A stretch of 64,000 bases of DNA from Primorskyibacter flagellatus (GCF_900176485.1 NZ_FWYD01000017.1:1-64000); one strand, 5' to 3'; shown: positions 16,449 through 27,000, numbered from the stretch's first letter. The notes: generated by a model from the letters alone, not told the origin. Made by a program: numbers and translations.

Positions 16449-18527
16449 ATGAGCCGTGAATATGACGAACATCTGGAGACGGCACCGCTGGAGGTGGCAG
16501 GAGATGACCCTCTGCACAGCGACGGAGATCTGAACCGCGACAACTACAATGTTGTCGACCATTTCAGTCACACATTGGGCATCGGCATTTCGGTTTTCTA
16601 TCTGGTGGCAGCTGCCGCCACACTTTATGAGGTGTTCTCCCGCTACGCGCTGAACGCGCCCACCTACTGGGCCTTTGAGACGGTGATGATGCTGTGCGCT
16701 AGCGCCTGGATGCTGTCCTCGGGCTATATCACGCTGAAGCGGCGCCATATCGGCATCACCGTTTTTCATGTCATGGCGAGTGACCGGCAGCGCTGGTGGC
16801 TGGACCTGTTTGCGATGTTGGTTGGTATCGTGGCGCTTTACATGCTGCTCGCCGATGCGTCGATCCGGGCCTATGTCAGCATTGAGCGCGTCGAAAAGTC
16901 CGGTTCGGCCTTCAATTCCCCGCTGCCGATGGTGTTGAAGACGGTGATGGTCGTTGGCGCCTTCCTGTATCTCACCCAGTTGACGGTGAACCTGTATCGG
17001 CATGTGACATCCGGTGGGGCGCGACTGGCGGTCAAGCTGCTGGCTGCCTTTATGCTGATCTATTTCGTCTCAGCCTTGCTGGGGCATGTCTTTGATATTT
17101 CCTGGGCCGCAGCGATTTCCGACGGTTTCTCCAGCATCGGCAAGGCGCTGGACCCGTCCAAGGCGCTGAACATGCGGTCGATGGATCTGGGCACCGTCTC
17201 GATCATCATGGTGGTGCTGTTGGTAGCACTGATGATGACTGGCATGCCGCTGGGCATCGTCACGCTGATCGTCTCTGTCATCATGGCGATCACCTTTTTC
17301 GGCCCGCGTGGGTTGTTTCTGGTCAGTTCCAACGCCGCGGGTCTGCTGGAACACTACACGCTGGTCGCGGTGCCGTTTTTCGTGCTGATGGCGTCAATCC
17401 TGGAACGCGCAGGGATCGCCGAAGACCTGTTTGACGCGATGTCGATCTTTGCGGGCAACCTGCGTGGCGGTGTCGCGGTGCAGACCACCGTTGTGGCGGT
17501 CATTCTTGCGGCCATGTCCGGTGTGATGGGCGGCGAGATCGTGATGCTGGGGCTGGTGGCCCTGCCGCAGATGTTCCGGCTGGGATATGACCGCAAGCTG
17601 ACCATTGGCCTGATTTGCGCCGCGGGTGCGCTGGCGACTCTGATCCCGCCCTCGATTATCATGATTGTCTACGGGTTGTCGGCAGAGGTGGGCATCGGCG
17701 ATCTGTTCATGGCAGGCGCGGCACCGGGCATCATGCTGGCGGTGTTCTATGCCGGTTATGTGCTGATCCGGGTCAACCTCAATCATTCGCTGGCACCCAC
17801 CGCCGCCGAGGTTGCCGCCAAGACCGGCGGCGAGGAGAAACGCCTGTCCAAGGACCGGTTGACCGCGGTGATCCTGTGCATCCTGCTGATCGGCGCGGTG
17901 ATGGGCTCGATTTATGGGGGCGTTGCATCGGTGACAGAGGCGGCTGCCGTGGGCTGCATCGGGTCGCTTGTCGTTGCGGCTGTTCGCAACCGCTTTAACT
18001 GGGAGGTGCTGTCGGCGGCGATGCTGGGCACAATGACCACGGTGGGCACGATCATCTGGCTGGTGCTGGGCGCGGTCAGCTTTGTCGGCATCTTCAATCT
18101 TGTCGGCGGGGCGGATTTCATGCGCTCGATGTTCCTTGGCCTCGGGCTTTCGGCGATGGGCACGATCATCGTGATGATGCTGATCCTGATGGTGCTGGGA
18201 ACATTCATGGAATGGATCGCCATCGTCTTCATCACGGTCCCGGTTTTTGCGCCGGTGGTGATGACACTGGCACCCGAACTTGGTCTGACAGAGGATCAGG
18301 CAAAGATCTGGTTCGGCATCCTGTTCGTGATGAACATCCAGATCTATTTCCTGTCGCCGCCCTTCGGACCGGCCTGTTTCTGGCTGAAATCGGTGGCCCC
18401 CAAGGATGTCACACTGCAAGAGATCTTCCTGGCCGTTCTGCCATTCATCGCCCTTCAGATCGTCGGTCTGGTGTTGGTGATGAGCTTCCCGCAAATTGCG
18501 CTCTGGCTGCCAGAAGCGCTGAACTGA
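16449..18527 (+). CDS. dctM: TRAP transporter fused small and large permease (DctQM)
   Basis: 692 aa. Residues 1-190 are the four-helix DctQ unit (SRYALNAPTYWAFETVMM, then LSSGYITLKRRHIGITVF). After a linker with extra helices (about 190-250) the DctM unit follows, with about 12 segments. DctM motifs include LEHYTLVAVPFFVLMASIL, GVMGGEIVMLGLVALPQM, LATLIPPSIIMIVYGLSAE and a C-terminal FLSPPFGPACFWLKSV. It uses the sodium gradient to import the substrate delivered by DctP. Fused QM proteins are a known TRAP variant. The start at 16449 follows CGGAGG. Confidence 0.92.
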   Translation: MSREYDEHLETAPLEVAGDDPLHSDGDLNRDNYNVVDHFSHTLGIGISVFYLVAAAATLYEVFSRYALNAPTYWAFETVMMLCASAWMLSSGYITLKRRHIGITVFHVMASDRQRWWLDLFAMLVGIVALYMLLADASIRAYVSIERVEKSGSAFNSPLPMVLKTVMVVGAFLYLTQLTVNLYRHVTSGGARLAVKLLAAFMLIYFVSALLGHVFDISWAAAISDGFSSIGKALDPSKALNMRSMDLGTVSIIMVVLLVALMMTGMPLGIVTLIVSVIMAITFFGPRGLFLVSSNAAGLLEHYTLVAVPFFVLMASILERAGIAEDLFDAMSIFAGNLRGGVAVQTTVVAVILAAMSGVMGGEIVMLGLVALPQMFRLGYDRKLTIGLICAAGALATLIPPSIIMIVYGLSAEVGIGDLFMAGAAPGIMLAVFYAGYVLIRVNLNHSLAPTAAEVAAKTGGEEKRLSKDRLTAVILCILLIGAVMGSIYGGVASVTEAAAVGCIGSLVVAAVRNRFNWEVLSAAMLGTMTTVGTIIWLVLGAVSFVGIFNLVGGADFMRSMFLGLGLSAMGTIIVMMLILMVLGTFMEWIAIVFITVPVFAPVVMTLAPELGLTEDQAKIWFGILFVMNIQIYFLSPPFGPACFWLKSVAPKDVTLQEIFLAVLPFIALQIVGLVLVMSFPQIALWLPEALN

Positions 18528-18553
18528 GATGTGAATCAAGAAGGACGTTACAC

Positions 18554-18676
18554 ATGATTGGACGCGACTCTCGCGATGATATGGATGGTTATGGCAAGTG
18601 GCCGTGGATCGCCGGTGTCGTGCTGGCGGCGGTACTGATCTGGGTGATGTTCACCTTTGCGACACCGATTTCCTGA
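18554..18676 (+). CDS. 40-aa single-pass membrane peptide between TRAP permease and dehydratase
   Basis: ATG at 18554, preceded by AAGGAC, gives a 40-residue peptide: a charged N-terminus (MIGRDSRDDMDGYGK), one hydrophobic helix (WIAGVVLAAVLIWVMFTFA) and a stop 9 bp before the dehydratase start. The position inside the operon, a sound start region and a clean charged-then-hydrophobic layout support a real small protein. It may be an accessory subunit of the TRAP permease or a membrane anchor. No homologue comes to mind, and the function is unknown. Confidence 0.6.
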   Translation: MIGRDSRDDMDGYGKWPWIAGVVLAAVLIWVMFTFATPIS

Positions 18677-18685
18677 GGTGATGAA

Positions 18686-20422
18686 ATGACCAAGACCAAA
18701 AAACCCGAAGAACTTCGGTCAGCGCGCTGGTTTGCGCCGGATGATCTGCGCTCCATGGGGCATCGCAGCCGTGCAATGCAGATGGGGTGGAACGCCGACG
18801 ACTGGGAAGGCAAGCCGGTCATTGCCGTGATCAATACATGGTCGGACCTGTCGCCCTGCCATCACCACCTGCGCGATCGCGCCGAATGGGTGAAGCGCGG
18901 CATCCTTCAGGCCGGTGGCACGCCGGTCGAAATGCCGGTGCATTCGTTCAGCGAACAGTTCCTGAAACCCACGTCTATGTTATATCGTAACATGGGTGCG
19001 TTGGAAGTCGAGGAAACGCTGCGCAGCCATCCGATTGACGGCGTGGTGTTGATGGGCGGCTGTGACAAGTCCACGCCGGCGCTGGTGATGGGGGCGGTCA
19101 GCATGGGGCTGCCGTTCATCTTCATGCCCGCAGGGGCTATGCTGCGTGGTAATTATGCGGGCGAAAAGCTGGGTTCCGGCACGGACGTGTGGAAATACTG
19201 GGATGAACGCCGCGCCGGCACCATCAACAAGGAACAATGGGACGGTGTGCAGGGCGGCATTGCACGCAGCTACGGCACCTGCATGACCATGGGCACCGCG
19301 AGCACGATGATGTCGATTGCCGAAGGCTTTGGCCTGACATTGCCCGGCGCGTCCTCGATCCCTGCGCCGGATGCAGGACATAAACGCATGGCCGCCGCCT
19401 GCGGGCGCCGCGCGGTGGACATGGTCTGGGAGGATCTGACACCTGACAAGATCGTCACATGGGAAAGCACGCGCAATGCGGTGACCGTGGCGATGGCGAC
19501 GGGGTGTTCCACCAATGCGATCATCCACCTGATCGCGATGGCGCGCCGCGCAGGCATCCCCCTGACGCTGGAGCATCTGGACGAGATCGGCCACACCACG
19601 CCGGTGCTCGCCAATATCCGTCCGACCGGCAAGGAATACCTGATGGAGGATTTCTTCTATGCCGGGGGGCTCCCTGCGCTGATGAAAGAACTGGGCGACA
19701 AGCTGGATCTGGGCGTGACCACAGTCACGGGCAAGACGCTGGGAGAGACCATCGCGGACGCGCAGAACTACAATGATGATGTGATCCGGCCGCTGTCGAA
19801 CCCGGTCTATCACGAGGGCAGCCTTGCGGTGCTGAAGGGCAATCTTGCGCCTGACGGCGCGGTGATCAAGCCTGCCGCGATGGATCCCAAGTTCCAGACG
19901 CATAAAGGTCCGGCCATCGTCGCCGACAGCTATGCCGAGCTCAAGAAGATCATCAATGACGAAGACTACCCGATGACCCCCGATCATGTCATGGTGCTGC
20001 GCAATGCAGGTCCGCAGGGCGGGCCAGGGATGCCGGAATGGGGCATGATCCCGATGCCCAAGGCGCTGCTGAAGGACGGGCACCGCGACATGGTCCGCCT
20101 GTCTGATGCGCGTATGTCGGGCACGTCCTACGGTGCCTGCGTGTTGCATGTCGCGCCAGAGTCCTATGTCGGCGGGCCGCTGGCCCTGATCGAAACCGGC
20201 GACATCATCGAGATGGACATTCCCAACCGCACCCTGAACGTCGTACTCAGCGAAACAGAACTTGCCGAACGTCGTGCGCGGTGGCAGGCACCCGCGCCGC
20301 GCTACGAACGTGGCTATGGCAAGATGTTTTCTTCCCATGTCGAACAGGCGGACAAGGGCTGCGATTTCGACTTCCTCCGGACCGACTTTGGCGGCCCTGT
20401 GCCAGAGCCAGAGATCAACTGA
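18686..20422 (+). CDS. IlvD/Edd-family sugar-acid dehydratase
   Basis: 578 aa. The family dehydrates aldonates (such as arabonate, xylonate or gluconate) to 2-keto-3-deoxy acids using an iron-sulfur cluster. Three candidate cluster cysteines are in place: DLSPCHHHLRD, MGGCDKSTPAL and YGTCMTMGTAST. The C-terminal barrel has LKGNLAPDGAVIKPA and LSDARMSGTSYGACVLHVAPE, the Asp/Arg/Ser substrate region. Context (TRAP uptake before, aldehyde dehydrogenase and aldolase after) favours a sugar-acid substrate over branched-chain synthesis. A second paralogue lies at 51857; they keep the same cysteines but differ widely around them. Confidence 0.9.
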   Translation: MTKTKKPEELRSARWFAPDDLRSMGHRSRAMQMGWNADDWEGKPVIAVINTWSDLSPCHHHLRDRAEWVKRGILQAGGTPVEMPVHSFSEQFLKPTSMLYRNMGALEVEETLRSHPIDGVVLMGGCDKSTPALVMGAVSMGLPFIFMPAGAMLRGNYAGEKLGSGTDVWKYWDERRAGTINKEQWDGVQGGIARSYGTCMTMGTASTMMSIAEGFGLTLPGASSIPAPDAGHKRMAAACGRRAVDMVWEDLTPDKIVTWESTRNAVTVAMATGCSTNAIIHLIAMARRAGIPLTLEHLDEIGHTTPVLANIRPTGKEYLMEDFFYAGGLPALMKELGDKLDLGVTTVTGKTLGETIADAQNYNDDVIRPLSNPVYHEGSLAVLKGNLAPDGAVIKPAAMDPKFQTHKGPAIVADSYAELKKIINDEDYPMTPDHVMVLRNAGPQGGPGMPEWGMIPMPKALLKDGHRDMVRLSDARMSGTSYGACVLHVAPESYVGGPLALIETGDIIEMDIPNRTLNVVLSETELAERRARWQAPAPRYERGYGKMFSSHVEQADKGCDFDFLRTDFGGPVPEPEIN

Positions 20423-20601
20423 TGGCGGCTGCCCCGGACACGGCGTCTCGCCGTTTTCATGGGACACCGAAAGAGATCGCGGGCGGATGCGCGTCCCTGA
20501 TGGGCTTGGGTGGCGTTTAGTGTCGTTGACGCAGGCCTCCGACTGGGCAGTAAGCCGCCGGGACAAGGTGCGGCTGTAAGATAATAACGGATGGTAGGAC
20601 A

Positions 20602-21312
20602 ATGAACACCGACACAATCGAACGGCTGCGCCAGGTTTCCGTCGCGACGTTGGCGACGGCACTGTACAAACGCGGACTTCGCAATCAGGTCATTCAGGAC
20701 GTGCGCCCCGTGGCGCGCAAGGGCCGCAACATGGTCGGACCGGCGTTCACTCTGCGTTACATGCCCGCGCGTGAGGATCGCAACACTCTGGCAGAGTTCC
20801 GCAACCCCGAGCATCCCCAGCGGTTGGCGATCGAACAATGCCCCAAGGGGCATGTCCTGGTGATGGACAGCCGCAAGGATGCACGCGCGGCCAGTGCGGG
20901 TGACATTCTCATCACCCGGCTGATGGTGCGCGGCGGCGAGGGCGTCGTGACGGATGGCGGGTTTCGCGACTCCATGGCGATTGGAGAACTGGAGATGCCG
21001 GCCTATCACAGCCGCGCGTCCAGCCCCACCAACCTGACCCTCAACGAGGCGATTGACATCAATGTGCCCATCGGTTGTGGCGATGCGGCAGTCTTTCCCG
21101 GCGACATCGTGGTGGGCGATGATGACAGCGTCATCATAATTCCGGCTGGTATTGCCGATGAGGTCGCCGTCGAGGCGACAGAGATGACCGCATACGAGGA
21201 TTTCGTGGTCGAGCGTGTGCGTGACGGTCAGACGATAATCGGTCTCTACCCGGCAACCGACGAGGCCAACCTGGAACTGTTCGACGAATGGCGCAAGGCC
21301 AACGGCCGTTAA
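20602..21312 (+). CDS. RraA-fold protein, probable sugar-acid pathway aldolase or decarboxylase-like enzyme
   Basis: 236 aa of the RraA/HMG-aldolase family. Motifs: ALYKRGLRNQVI, PAFTLRYMPAR, GDILITRLMVRGGEGVVTDGGFRDS with the Arg-Asp pair that binds substrate and metal in HMG/CHA aldolases, and GCGDAAVFPGDIVVGDDDSV. True RraA is a regulator of RNase E, but this copy is embedded in a catabolic operon and carries the aldolase-type Arg-Asp. It is more likely an enzyme acting on a keto acid. It follows the dehydratase by about 180 bp. Confidence 0.8.
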   Translation: MNTDTIERLRQVSVATLATALYKRGLRNQVIQDVRPVARKGRNMVGPAFTLRYMPAREDRNTLAEFRNPEHPQRLAIEQCPKGHVLVMDSRKDARAASAGDILITRLMVRGGEGVVTDGGFRDSMAIGELEMPAYHSRASSPTNLTLNEAIDINVPIGCGDAAVFPGDIVVGDDDSVIIIPAGIADEVAVEATEMTAYEDFVVERVRDGQTIIGLYPATDEANLELFDEWRKANGR

Positions 21313-21474
21313 GTGCTGCTGATCTGAACCCGCAGGGAAACCGGGTTGACTCCGGCAGGTCGGTGGCACAGGTCTTGGGCAGGAAACCGTCACTGCCGCA
21401 CTCTATCGAAGTATAATAGCCTTGCTCGACCAGTGCGGCGCGGGCATTCGACATGATATGAAAAGGAAGCGACC

Positions 21475-23001
21475 ATGCTGGACAAATCGACATTCACGCC
21501 TCACGGCAAACATCTGATCGCAGGTGAGTGGGTTGCGGGCGATGCCACATTCTCTTCGGAACCGGCGCATGGCCCGGCGCATGACTACAGCGTCGGCACG
21601 CCTGCTTTGGTCGATGCCGCGTGCATCGCCGCAGAAGAGGCCTTCTGGAGCTATGGTTATTCGACCCGCGAAGAACGCGCAAAGTTCCTGAACGCCATCG
21701 CCGACGAGATCGACGCGCGCGGCGATGCCATCACCGAGATAGGCACGCAGGAAACCGGGCTGCCAGAGGCGCGGCTTCAGGGGGAACGTGGCCGGACCGT
21801 CGGCCAGTTGCGCCTGTTCGCTGATCACATCGTAAAGGGCGACTATCTCGACCGACGCCATGACAAGGCGCTGCCCGACCGCGAACCTCTGCCACGCCCC
21901 GACCTGCAACTGGTGCAGCGTCCGATCGGTCCTATAGCGGTGTTCGGCGCGTCGAACTTTCCGCTCGCGTTTTCGACCGCCGGCGGCGACACGGCCTCGG
22001 CGCTGGCGGCGGGCTGCCCGGTGGTGGTCAAGGGCCACTCCGCGCATCCCGGCACCGGCGAGATCGTGGCCGAAGCCATTCACGCCGCCATCCAAAGCTG
22101 CGGCATGCATCCTGGTGTCTTCAGCCTCATTCAGGGCGGCAAGCGTGACGTCGGCACAGCTCTTGTGCAGCATCCGCTGATCAAGGCGGTGGGCTTCACC
22201 GGGTCGCTGGGCGGTGGACGTGCGCTGTTTGACCTGTGTGCGCAGCGCGACGAGCCGATCCCGTTCTTCGGCGAATTGGGCAGCGTCAACCCGATGTTCC
22301 TGTTGCCCGAGGCGCTGAAGGCGCGCGGTGCGGCACTGGCGGAAGGCTGGGCCGGATCACTGACAATGGGCGCGGGCCAGTTCTGCACCAATCCCGGCAT
22401 TGCCGTGGTGATTGACGGGCCGGACGCCGATGCCTTCATCGAAGCCGCAACCAAGGCGCTGGAGCCGATGGGTGCCCAGACAATGCTGACCGACGGGATT
22501 GCGTCTGCCTACCGTCAGGGGCGCGACCGGGTTGCCGGTGTTACGGGTGTGCAGGAGCTTCTGACCTCGACCTGTGACAACCGCAATGCGACGCCCTATC
22601 TGTTTGCCACGACCGGCAAGGAGTGGATGGACAATGAGGCACTTGGCGAAGAGGTCTTCGGCCCGCTGGGTCTGGTCGTGCGCGCCGCCGATGTGGACGA
22701 GATGGTCACGATTGCCAAGTCTCTGAAAGGTCAGTTGACCTGCACGCTGCATCTTGAGGATGGCGATACCGAGGACGGCAAGAAGCTGATGCCGGTGCTG
22801 GAGCGCAAGGCGGGCCGTTTGCTCGCCAACGGCTTCCCCACGGGCGTCGAGGTGTCCGATACGATGGTGCATGGCGGGCCTTATCCTGCGTCCACGAACT
22901 TTGGCGCGACCAGCGTCGGCACGATGGCGATCCGGCGGTTCCTGCGTCCGGTCTGTTATCAGAACATGCCTGCCGCGCTGCTGCCCGGCGATCTGGCCTG
23001 A
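21475..23001 (+). CDS. NADP-type aldehyde dehydrogenase, alpha-ketoglutarate semialdehyde dehydrogenase-like
   Basis: 508 aa. Aldehyde dehydrogenase landmarks: FGASNFPLAFSTAGGDTASA for the cofactor site, GFTGSLGGGRALFDL, the general base in FFGELGSVNP and the nucleophile in AGQFCTNPG. The form of these motifs, with GSLGGGRAL and GELGSVNP, fits the KGSADH group, which finishes pentose or glucarate breakdown by making 2-oxoglutarate. It could equally oxidise glycolaldehyde or lactaldehyde released by the aldolase encoded next. AGGAAGCGACC precedes the start. It is the penultimate gene of the operon. Confidence 0.9.
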   Translation: MLDKSTFTPHGKHLIAGEWVAGDATFSSEPAHGPAHDYSVGTPALVDAACIAAEEAFWSYGYSTREERAKFLNAIADEIDARGDAITEIGTQETGLPEARLQGERGRTVGQLRLFADHIVKGDYLDRRHDKALPDREPLPRPDLQLVQRPIGPIAVFGASNFPLAFSTAGGDTASALAAGCPVVVKGHSAHPGTGEIVAEAIHAAIQSCGMHPGVFSLIQGGKRDVGTALVQHPLIKAVGFTGSLGGGRALFDLCAQRDEPIPFFGELGSVNPMFLLPEALKARGAALAEGWAGSLTMGAGQFCTNPGIAVVIDGPDADAFIEAATKALEPMGAQTMLTDGIASAYRQGRDRVAGVTGVQELLTSTCDNRNATPYLFATTGKEWMDNEALGEEVFGPLGLVVRAADVDEMVTIAKSLKGQLTCTLHLEDGDTEDGKKLMPVLERKAGRLLANGFPTGVEVSDTMVHGGPYPASTNFGATSVGTMAIRRFLRPVCYQNMPAALLPGDLA

Positions 23002-23012
23002 CCCTTAACGAC

Positions 23013-23040
23013 AATGCGGCCCGGAAATCCGGGCCGCATT
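23013..23040 (+). terminator. Strong hairpin between the aldehyde dehydrogenase and aldolase genes
   Basis: A perfect 12-bp stem (23013-23024 with 23029-23040) with loop AAAT begins 11 bases after the dehydrogenase stop. There is no real T-run (TCC follows), so it probably attenuates or protects the mRNA rather than fully terminating it. Confidence 0.55.
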
Positions 23041-23066
23041 CCAACGCACTCCCCGGAGACAGTGCC

Positions 23067-23843
23067 ATGACTGACCTGCCGCGCAATCCTTTCAAACAGG
23101 CGTTGAAAGAGGGCCGGGTGCAGCTTGGCCTGTGGTCGATGATGCCCGATCCGTTCATTGCCGAGATGCTGGCCGAAACCGGCTATGACTGGGTCTTGCT
23201 GGATACAGAGCATTCGCCCTCGGATCTGCGTCTGGTGGCCAGCCAGTTGCAAGCGGCCCGTGGTGGATCTGCGCATATGGTTGTGCGTCCGCCGGTAAAT
23301 GACCCGATAGTTATCAAACAATTTTTGGACATTGGGGCACAATCTTTGTTGCTGCCAATGGTCAATACCGCTGAAGAGGCGCGCGCTGCCGTCGCGGCGA
23401 CGCGTTATCCGCCTGAAGGCATGCGCGGTGTTGCCGGTGTGACGCGTGCGTCGCGCTATGGCAAAGTCAAGGATTACGCCCTCCATGCCGCCGAAGAGAT
23501 CTGTGTCTTGGTGCAGGCAGAAACCCGTCAGGCGCTGGAACAATTAGAGGATATCGCTGCGGTTGAAGGAGTTGATGGCATCTTCATTGGCCCCGCCGAT
23601 CTGGCCGCAAGCCTTGGATTCCCCGGCCAGCCAACCCATCCCGAAGTGATGGACGTGATCGAGGACGCCACCGCACGCATCGCTGCTGCGGGCCTGCCTG
23701 CGGGCATCCTGACTTTTGATGCCGGTTTAATCCGGCGCGTGACCGCGCGTGGTGCTCGTTTCGTTGCGGTAGGTGTGGATATTTCGCTGTTGCAAGCATC
23801 GGCAGAGCAATTGGCGCAGAGTTTTTCTGATTTGAAAACGTGA
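23067..23843 (+). CDS. HpcH/HpaI-family class II aldolase
   Basis: 258 aa, the full length of the family. Motifs: GLWSMMPDPFIAEMLAETGYDWVLLDTEHSP with the metal/substrate region, VVRPPVNDP with the conserved Arg, MRGVAGVTRASRYG, LVQAETRQAL with the metal-binding Glu, and GIFIGPADLAASLG with the metal-binding Asp. Such enzymes split 2-keto-3-deoxy acids (rhamnonate, galactarate-derived or pentonate-derived) into pyruvate and an aldehyde. With the dehydratase upstream, this gives a Dahms-type route whose aldehyde product the neighbouring dehydrogenase can oxidise. It ends the operon. Confidence 0.9.
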   Translation: MTDLPRNPFKQALKEGRVQLGLWSMMPDPFIAEMLAETGYDWVLLDTEHSPSDLRLVASQLQAARGGSAHMVVRPPVNDPIVIKQFLDIGAQSLLLPMVNTAEEARAAVAATRYPPEGMRGVAGVTRASRYGKVKDYALHAAEEICVLVQAETRQALEQLEDIAAVEGVDGIFIGPADLAASLGFPGQPTHPEVMDVIEDATARIAAAGLPAGILTFDAGLIRRVTARGARFVAVGVDISLLQASAEQLAQSFSDLKT

Positions 23844-24019
23844 GCGCATATATTTTGTAGCTCCGCTCCTGCCCGTTTCGGAGGCAAGATACAGAACTTG
23901 GCAAAAATCGGGCCAAGCTTGCGGAAATATTATTCCGCGGGTCAAAAATGACGGCTTTGTGCGCTCGCCTTAATGGAGTATTATTGTTTTGAGTTAATTT
24001 ATTGCGGTTGTATGGGTTA

Positions 24020-24048
24020 TTGACACGTTCACTCCGCATCTGGACGAT
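24020..24048 (+). promoter_or_regulatory. Possible sigma-70-type promoter of the RTX-like gene
   Basis: TTGACA at 24020-24025 stands 17 bp before GACGAT at 24043-24048. The -35 box is perfect and the -10 is poor (three of six), within the AT-rich 250-bp gap upstream of the large gene. This is suggestive only. Confidence 0.3.
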
Positions 24049-24091
24049 GATGGTTCGGGTGTATTGCCCGGAAAAATAAGGAATACCTGAC

Positions 24092-27000
24092 ATGACCACG
24101 CTCTCTGCGGGTGATATTGCATTCATTGGATACACTGGGGAAAGCGTTTTAAGTTCGCTGGATGACAGTTTCGCCTTCGTGCTGTTGCGTGATGTAGATG
24201 CATCGACCGTCATCAATATCACCGATAGTGAGTATCAGGCCGGCGTCTTGCGCGGTGACGAAGGCAATATCCGCTGGGTGTCCGGGACTGCGCTGACGGC
24301 GGGTACCGTGGTCTCGATTGCTGCAAATGCAAATGCCAACACAATCTCCGCCAGCGTCGGAAGTGCTTCTTTTGATAGCAATGGCGGCTTCTTTCTCAAC
24401 AGTTTCTCCTCGTCCACTGCGGGTGACCAACTCATTGCCTTCCAGGGCAACGCAGGCGCGGGCGAGACGCCGATCGCGGCGCTCAACACCCGCCCGTCTG
24501 GCTGGGATCTGGCCGCGACTGGATCGGATTCGCAGCTTCCTCCGGGTCTGACCGATGGCGTGGATGCGCTGCATTTTATTGATACCGGCGTGGTCGATGA
24601 ATTCGACAACGGCTATTACAACGGGCCAACCAGCGGCACTGCCGAATTTCTGCTGGCCGCGATCAACACGGCGAGCAACTGGGTCGGTCAGAACACGGCT
24701 TACCCGACATCGCCGTTTGTCACGGCATTCTCGATCTCGGCCGATCTGCCGCCGCAGGAAATTGCCATTCTGGGCGGCGCGAACGAGATTGTCGACGGCG
24801 ATTCCACACCCACCATCGTTGATGGCACAGTCTTTGGCGCGGTAGAGGTGACCGGCGGGAACACAAGCCGCAGCTACTCTGTCGCGAACCAGGGGGGGGA
24901 TCCGCTGAACGTGTCCTCGATCCAGATTACCGGGGCGCATGCCAGTGACTTCTCGGTCACAACGTCGCCGGTGGGGGCTATCGCGGGGTCTTCCAGCGCG
25001 CTGCTGACAGTGCAGTTCAACCCATCGGCCGGCGGCGCACGCACCGCCACGATCACCGTCAGCAGTGATGACGCGGACGAGCCGAGCTACAGCTTCGATG
25101 TGTACGCATCCGGTGCCAATCCCGGCTCTGCCACCACGCTTGCTGCGGGCGATATTGCCTTTGTCGGGTATAACGCGGATCAGCCTGACGCATTCGCATT
25201 TGTTCTGATGACCGATGTGACGGCGGGTACCACGATCAAGTTCACCGATGGCGGCTGGACCGGAACGACGTTCCGTTCAACGGAAGGGGCGGTGCAATGG
25301 ACCGCGCCGTCGGATCTGAGTGCAGGCACCGTGATTACCTATGATGATGCTTCCGAAAATGGCGGGTTGGATTTCTCCGAGGCGGATACCGGGTTTTTTA
25401 CGGGTAGCTTCGATATTGGCACCTCGGGCGACCAGATCATTGCATATCAGGGAACGGCGAATGTGGCGGGCAATGCCAGCACGAACATCGCCGCGATCCA
25501 CTTCGATTCGGACACGTTCGACAACGTCTATGTAGACGGGACCGGTGCCTCGCTTCTGCCGACCGGATTGGTTGACGGCGATACTGCGATCTCTTTCGGC
25601 AATGGTGCGTCAGAGTTTGACAGCGGCGTCTGGACACCCTCTGCCCAGGCGACCGAGGATCTGCTGCGCCAGTCGATCAACAACGACAGCAACTGGACCG
25701 GTTCGGATACGCCACAAACGTTGCCTGCGGGGCCTTATGTGCCGACTGGCGGGCCGGTCGCACCGGAGATTGATGTGCTTGGAAATGCCGTTCCGATCGC
25801 TTTGGGCGACAGCACGCCGTCATGGGACGATGCCACGATATTTTCTCCCGTCGGCGTCGATGACGGCGGGGTCACGGCGACCTACACGATCCGCAACACC
25901 GGTAGCGGAACGCTGAACATCGCCTCCGTTGCTGTAAGCGGTGCCGATGCCGCACAATTTTCCATTACAAGTGCCCCGGCCTCCAGCGTGGCTGCCGGGG
26001 CCTCTACCACTGTGACGGTCACCTTCGATCCGTCAGCCGCCGGACGGCAGGATGCAACAATCACGGTCAACTCTGACGACGCCGACGAAAGCGCCTACAG
26101 CTTCGACATCAGTGGAACCGGAATCGCCGCAGGTGGTGGAACGGCATTGTCGGCTGGCGGCGCCGCGATCATTGGCTATAACTCTACAGGGGCTGACAAT
26201 TTCGCCTTTGTTCTGCTGAATGACGTGATTGCGGGGACCGAATTGCGGTTTACCGATGGTGGCTGGACCGGGACGACCTTCCGTTCCGGCGAAGGTGCGG
26301 GGCGCTGGATCGCGCCCACGGATCTGTCTGCGGGCACTGTTATCACCTATGACGATCTGCTGACCAATGGCGGCGAGGATTTCTTTCCGGTCCTCAACGC
26401 ATATTTCTCGGGATCGTTCGGCCCGTCGAGTGCTGGCGACCAGATCATGCTGTATCAAGGTGTCGCAGATATCAGCGGGGCAGCTGTTAGCAATGTATTC
26501 GCGCTGCATTTCGATGCCTCCAATTTTGATACAATCTACGCTGATACAACTGGAAATTCCCTTGTGCCGACGGGGCTGATCGACGGGGTCAACGCAATCT
26601 CTCTGGGCGAGAATCCAGTCGTCTCGATTCCCGAATATGAAAACGGCGTTTATACAGGTCCCACCAACTTGTCATTTCCTGCATTACTGCTTGCGATCAG
26701 TGACGAGACCAACTGGACGCTCTCGCACACTGTTGCACAGACTTTGCCATTAGGCCCACTTGGCGACACCGCGCCGACGGTAGATGTAAACACCGGGCTG
26801 GCCGTTTCTGAAGAGGCGAGCGTCACACTGACGACTGCCATGTTGCTGGCCACCGATGCCGAAGGCGACACGCTGACCTATACCGTCACCAGCCTGCCCG
26901 CCGCCGGTACGTTGACGCTGTCGGGAACGCCGCTGGCAGCGAATGACACGTTCACGCAACAGGATATCATTGACGGCAACGTGGCTTGGGCCGATGGCGG

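Noticed and set aside
17394-18539. 381-codon antisense frame over dctQM
   Set aside because: Composition is His/Gln/Arg repeats, a mirror of the hydrophobic plus-strand gene; no start signal.
18980-20662. 560-codon open frame antisense to the first dehydratase
   Set aside because: Same reason: opposite-strand shadow with biased His/Arg composition. The plus-strand frame has clear catalytic cysteines.
20602-21312. RraA (RNase E inhibitor) as the product
   Set aside because: The fold is shared, but the operon context and the Arg-Asp pair favour an aldolase-type enzyme.
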